From Clostridia bacterium (GTDB lineage Bacteria; Bacillota; Clostridia; UBA1381), in NCBI GenBank assembly GCA_900770405.1, contig CAAGKL010000384.1, forward strand, positions 1 through 6,106: 6,106 bases of DNA, written 5' to 3'. The position numbers were made by a program, and so were the translations under genes. This document shows, one piece after another, positions 5,580 through 6,106 of this stretch; the stretch's first letter is position 1; each line of letters begins with the position of its first letter. Below the pieces are notes generated by a model. It was not told the DNA's origin, ran no database searches, and worked only from the letters and a program-made list of their open reading frames with translations.

Positions 5580-6106
5580 ATGAAAATAAGGCGATATATT
5601 TCGGTTTTGCTTTCGGTGATTCTCGCGGTTGGCGGCGTCGCTTATGCCGATAAACAGGAGTTGTATGCGCGCTATGCATGGGACGGCTCGGGCAATCAGA
5701 ATATGAGCGTCGGCTATCTTGAGGGCAGCTTGCTAGAGGTTGAAAAGGAAAAAACAAAGGTTGTTCAGCTTCGCTCCGGCGGCGGAGCAAATTATGTACA
5801 GTTAAATTGCGCGGACAGCCTTTTTAAGCCCAGTGACCCGCCGAAAAGTGTTGCGGTGACGGTCAGATATTTCGACGAATATGCCGGAGCATATTTTACG
5901 ATTGACCATACAACGTCAAGAGCGAATCGTGTTGCTGCCGAGAAGGTGACAATGCTCGGGGACAATCAGTTTAAAGAGCATACATTTTATTTTGATGAAT
6001 GTTATTTTAAGAATGATAATGCAGGCGCGGATTTGCTTATAGCGTGCTGGACCTCGTCTTACGGCGGGTCAAAAAGACCTGTGAGATTGGAAGAGACCAC
6101 GTCTGA
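5580..6106 (+). CDS. Secreted beta-rich protein, 5' part only, possible carbohydrate-binding module
   Basis: The open frame begins at ATG 5580 and has no stop before the contig end; about 168 codons are genuine (to 6083) and the rest are adapter. The N-terminus is a clear signal peptide: MKIRRY, a hydrophobic core at about 7-20, and a VAYA cleavage site after residue 23. The exported part is rich in beta-strand patterns, including VAVTVRYFDEYAGAYFTIDH (91-110), then EHTFYFDECYFKNDNAGADL (about 137-156). This alternation resembles jelly-roll, carbohydrate-binding-like modules found ahead of catalytic domains in secreted glycosidases; that is an impression, not a family match. The gene sits 38 bases after the GH-A enzyme in the same operon, so it may be a further secreted hydrolase or a binding protein for the same glycan. 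The catalytic part, if any, lies beyond the window. Function is not established. Confidence 0.8.
   Translation, partial: MKIRRYISVLLSVILAVGGVAYADKQELYARYAWDGSGNQNMSVGYLEGSLLEVEKEKTKVVQLRSGGGANYVQLNCADSLFKPSDPPKSVAVTVRYFDEYAGAYFTIDHTTSRANRVAAEKVTMLGDNQFKEHTFYFDECYFKNDNAGADLLIACWTSSYGGSKRPVRLEETTS
6084..6106 (+). other. Degraded Illumina adapter at the right end (not biological)
   Basis: The last 23 bases match the start of the TruSeq read-2 side adapter (beginning AGATCGGAAGAGC) at 20 of 23 positions. Position 5 is T instead of C, and positions 13-14 are AC instead of CA; the final CACGTCTGA is exact. Its orientation is right for a library molecule whose other adapter is at bases 1-18. The exact junction with genuine sequence is uncertain by a few bases. 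Confidence 0.85.

Overview
The window is a short stretch of one carbohydrate-use operon, entirely on the + strand, most likely from a member of the Clostridia (Firmicutes). This rests on strong AGGAGG-type ribosome binding sites, tight gene packing, a two-permease sugar ABC transporter with no ATPase gene beside it, and secreted proteins with tandem Ig-like modules and a C-terminal module of a kind I associate with clostridial surface enzymes. The balanced base composition and gene content fit a gut or rumen metagenome, but no rRNA or other taxonomic marker is present, so the genus cannot be named.

Layout: bases 1-18 are an exact match to the end of the Illumina TruSeq read-1 adapter, and about 6084-6106 are an imperfect copy (20 of 23) of the read-2 side adapter. 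Biological sequence is therefore about 19-6083. From left to right it holds: the 3' part of a sugar-binding protein gene (20-712); two tandem intercistronic hairpins (704-727 and 735-766); a MalF/UgpA-type permease (792-1679); a MalG/UgpE-type permease (1693-2586); a cytoplasmic GH43-like glycosidase (2606-3463); a large secreted clan GH-A glycosidase with a C-terminal beta-sandwich and Ig-like modules (3466-5541); and the 5' part of a second secreted, beta-rich protein (5580 to the window end). Intergenic gaps are 79, 13, 19, 2 and 38 bases. No gap exceeds 300 bases and there is no convincing terminator or internal promoter, so all six genes probably share one transcript.

How it could work: the secreted clan GH-A enzyme, perhaps with the downstream secreted protein, would act on a plant polysaccharide outside the cell. 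The binding protein and two permeases would import the oligosaccharides, powered by a shared MsmX/MsmK-type ATPase encoded elsewhere. The leaderless GH43-like enzyme would trim them in the cytoplasm. GH43 activity suggests arabinose- or xylose-containing glycans, but the substrate is inferred. The points most worth a second look are the hairpin pair between the binding-protein and permease genes, the Asp at the usual catalytic-acid position of the GH43-like enzyme, the very short N-terminus of the GH-A barrel, and the adapter remnants at both ends. I see no clearly novel biological system.
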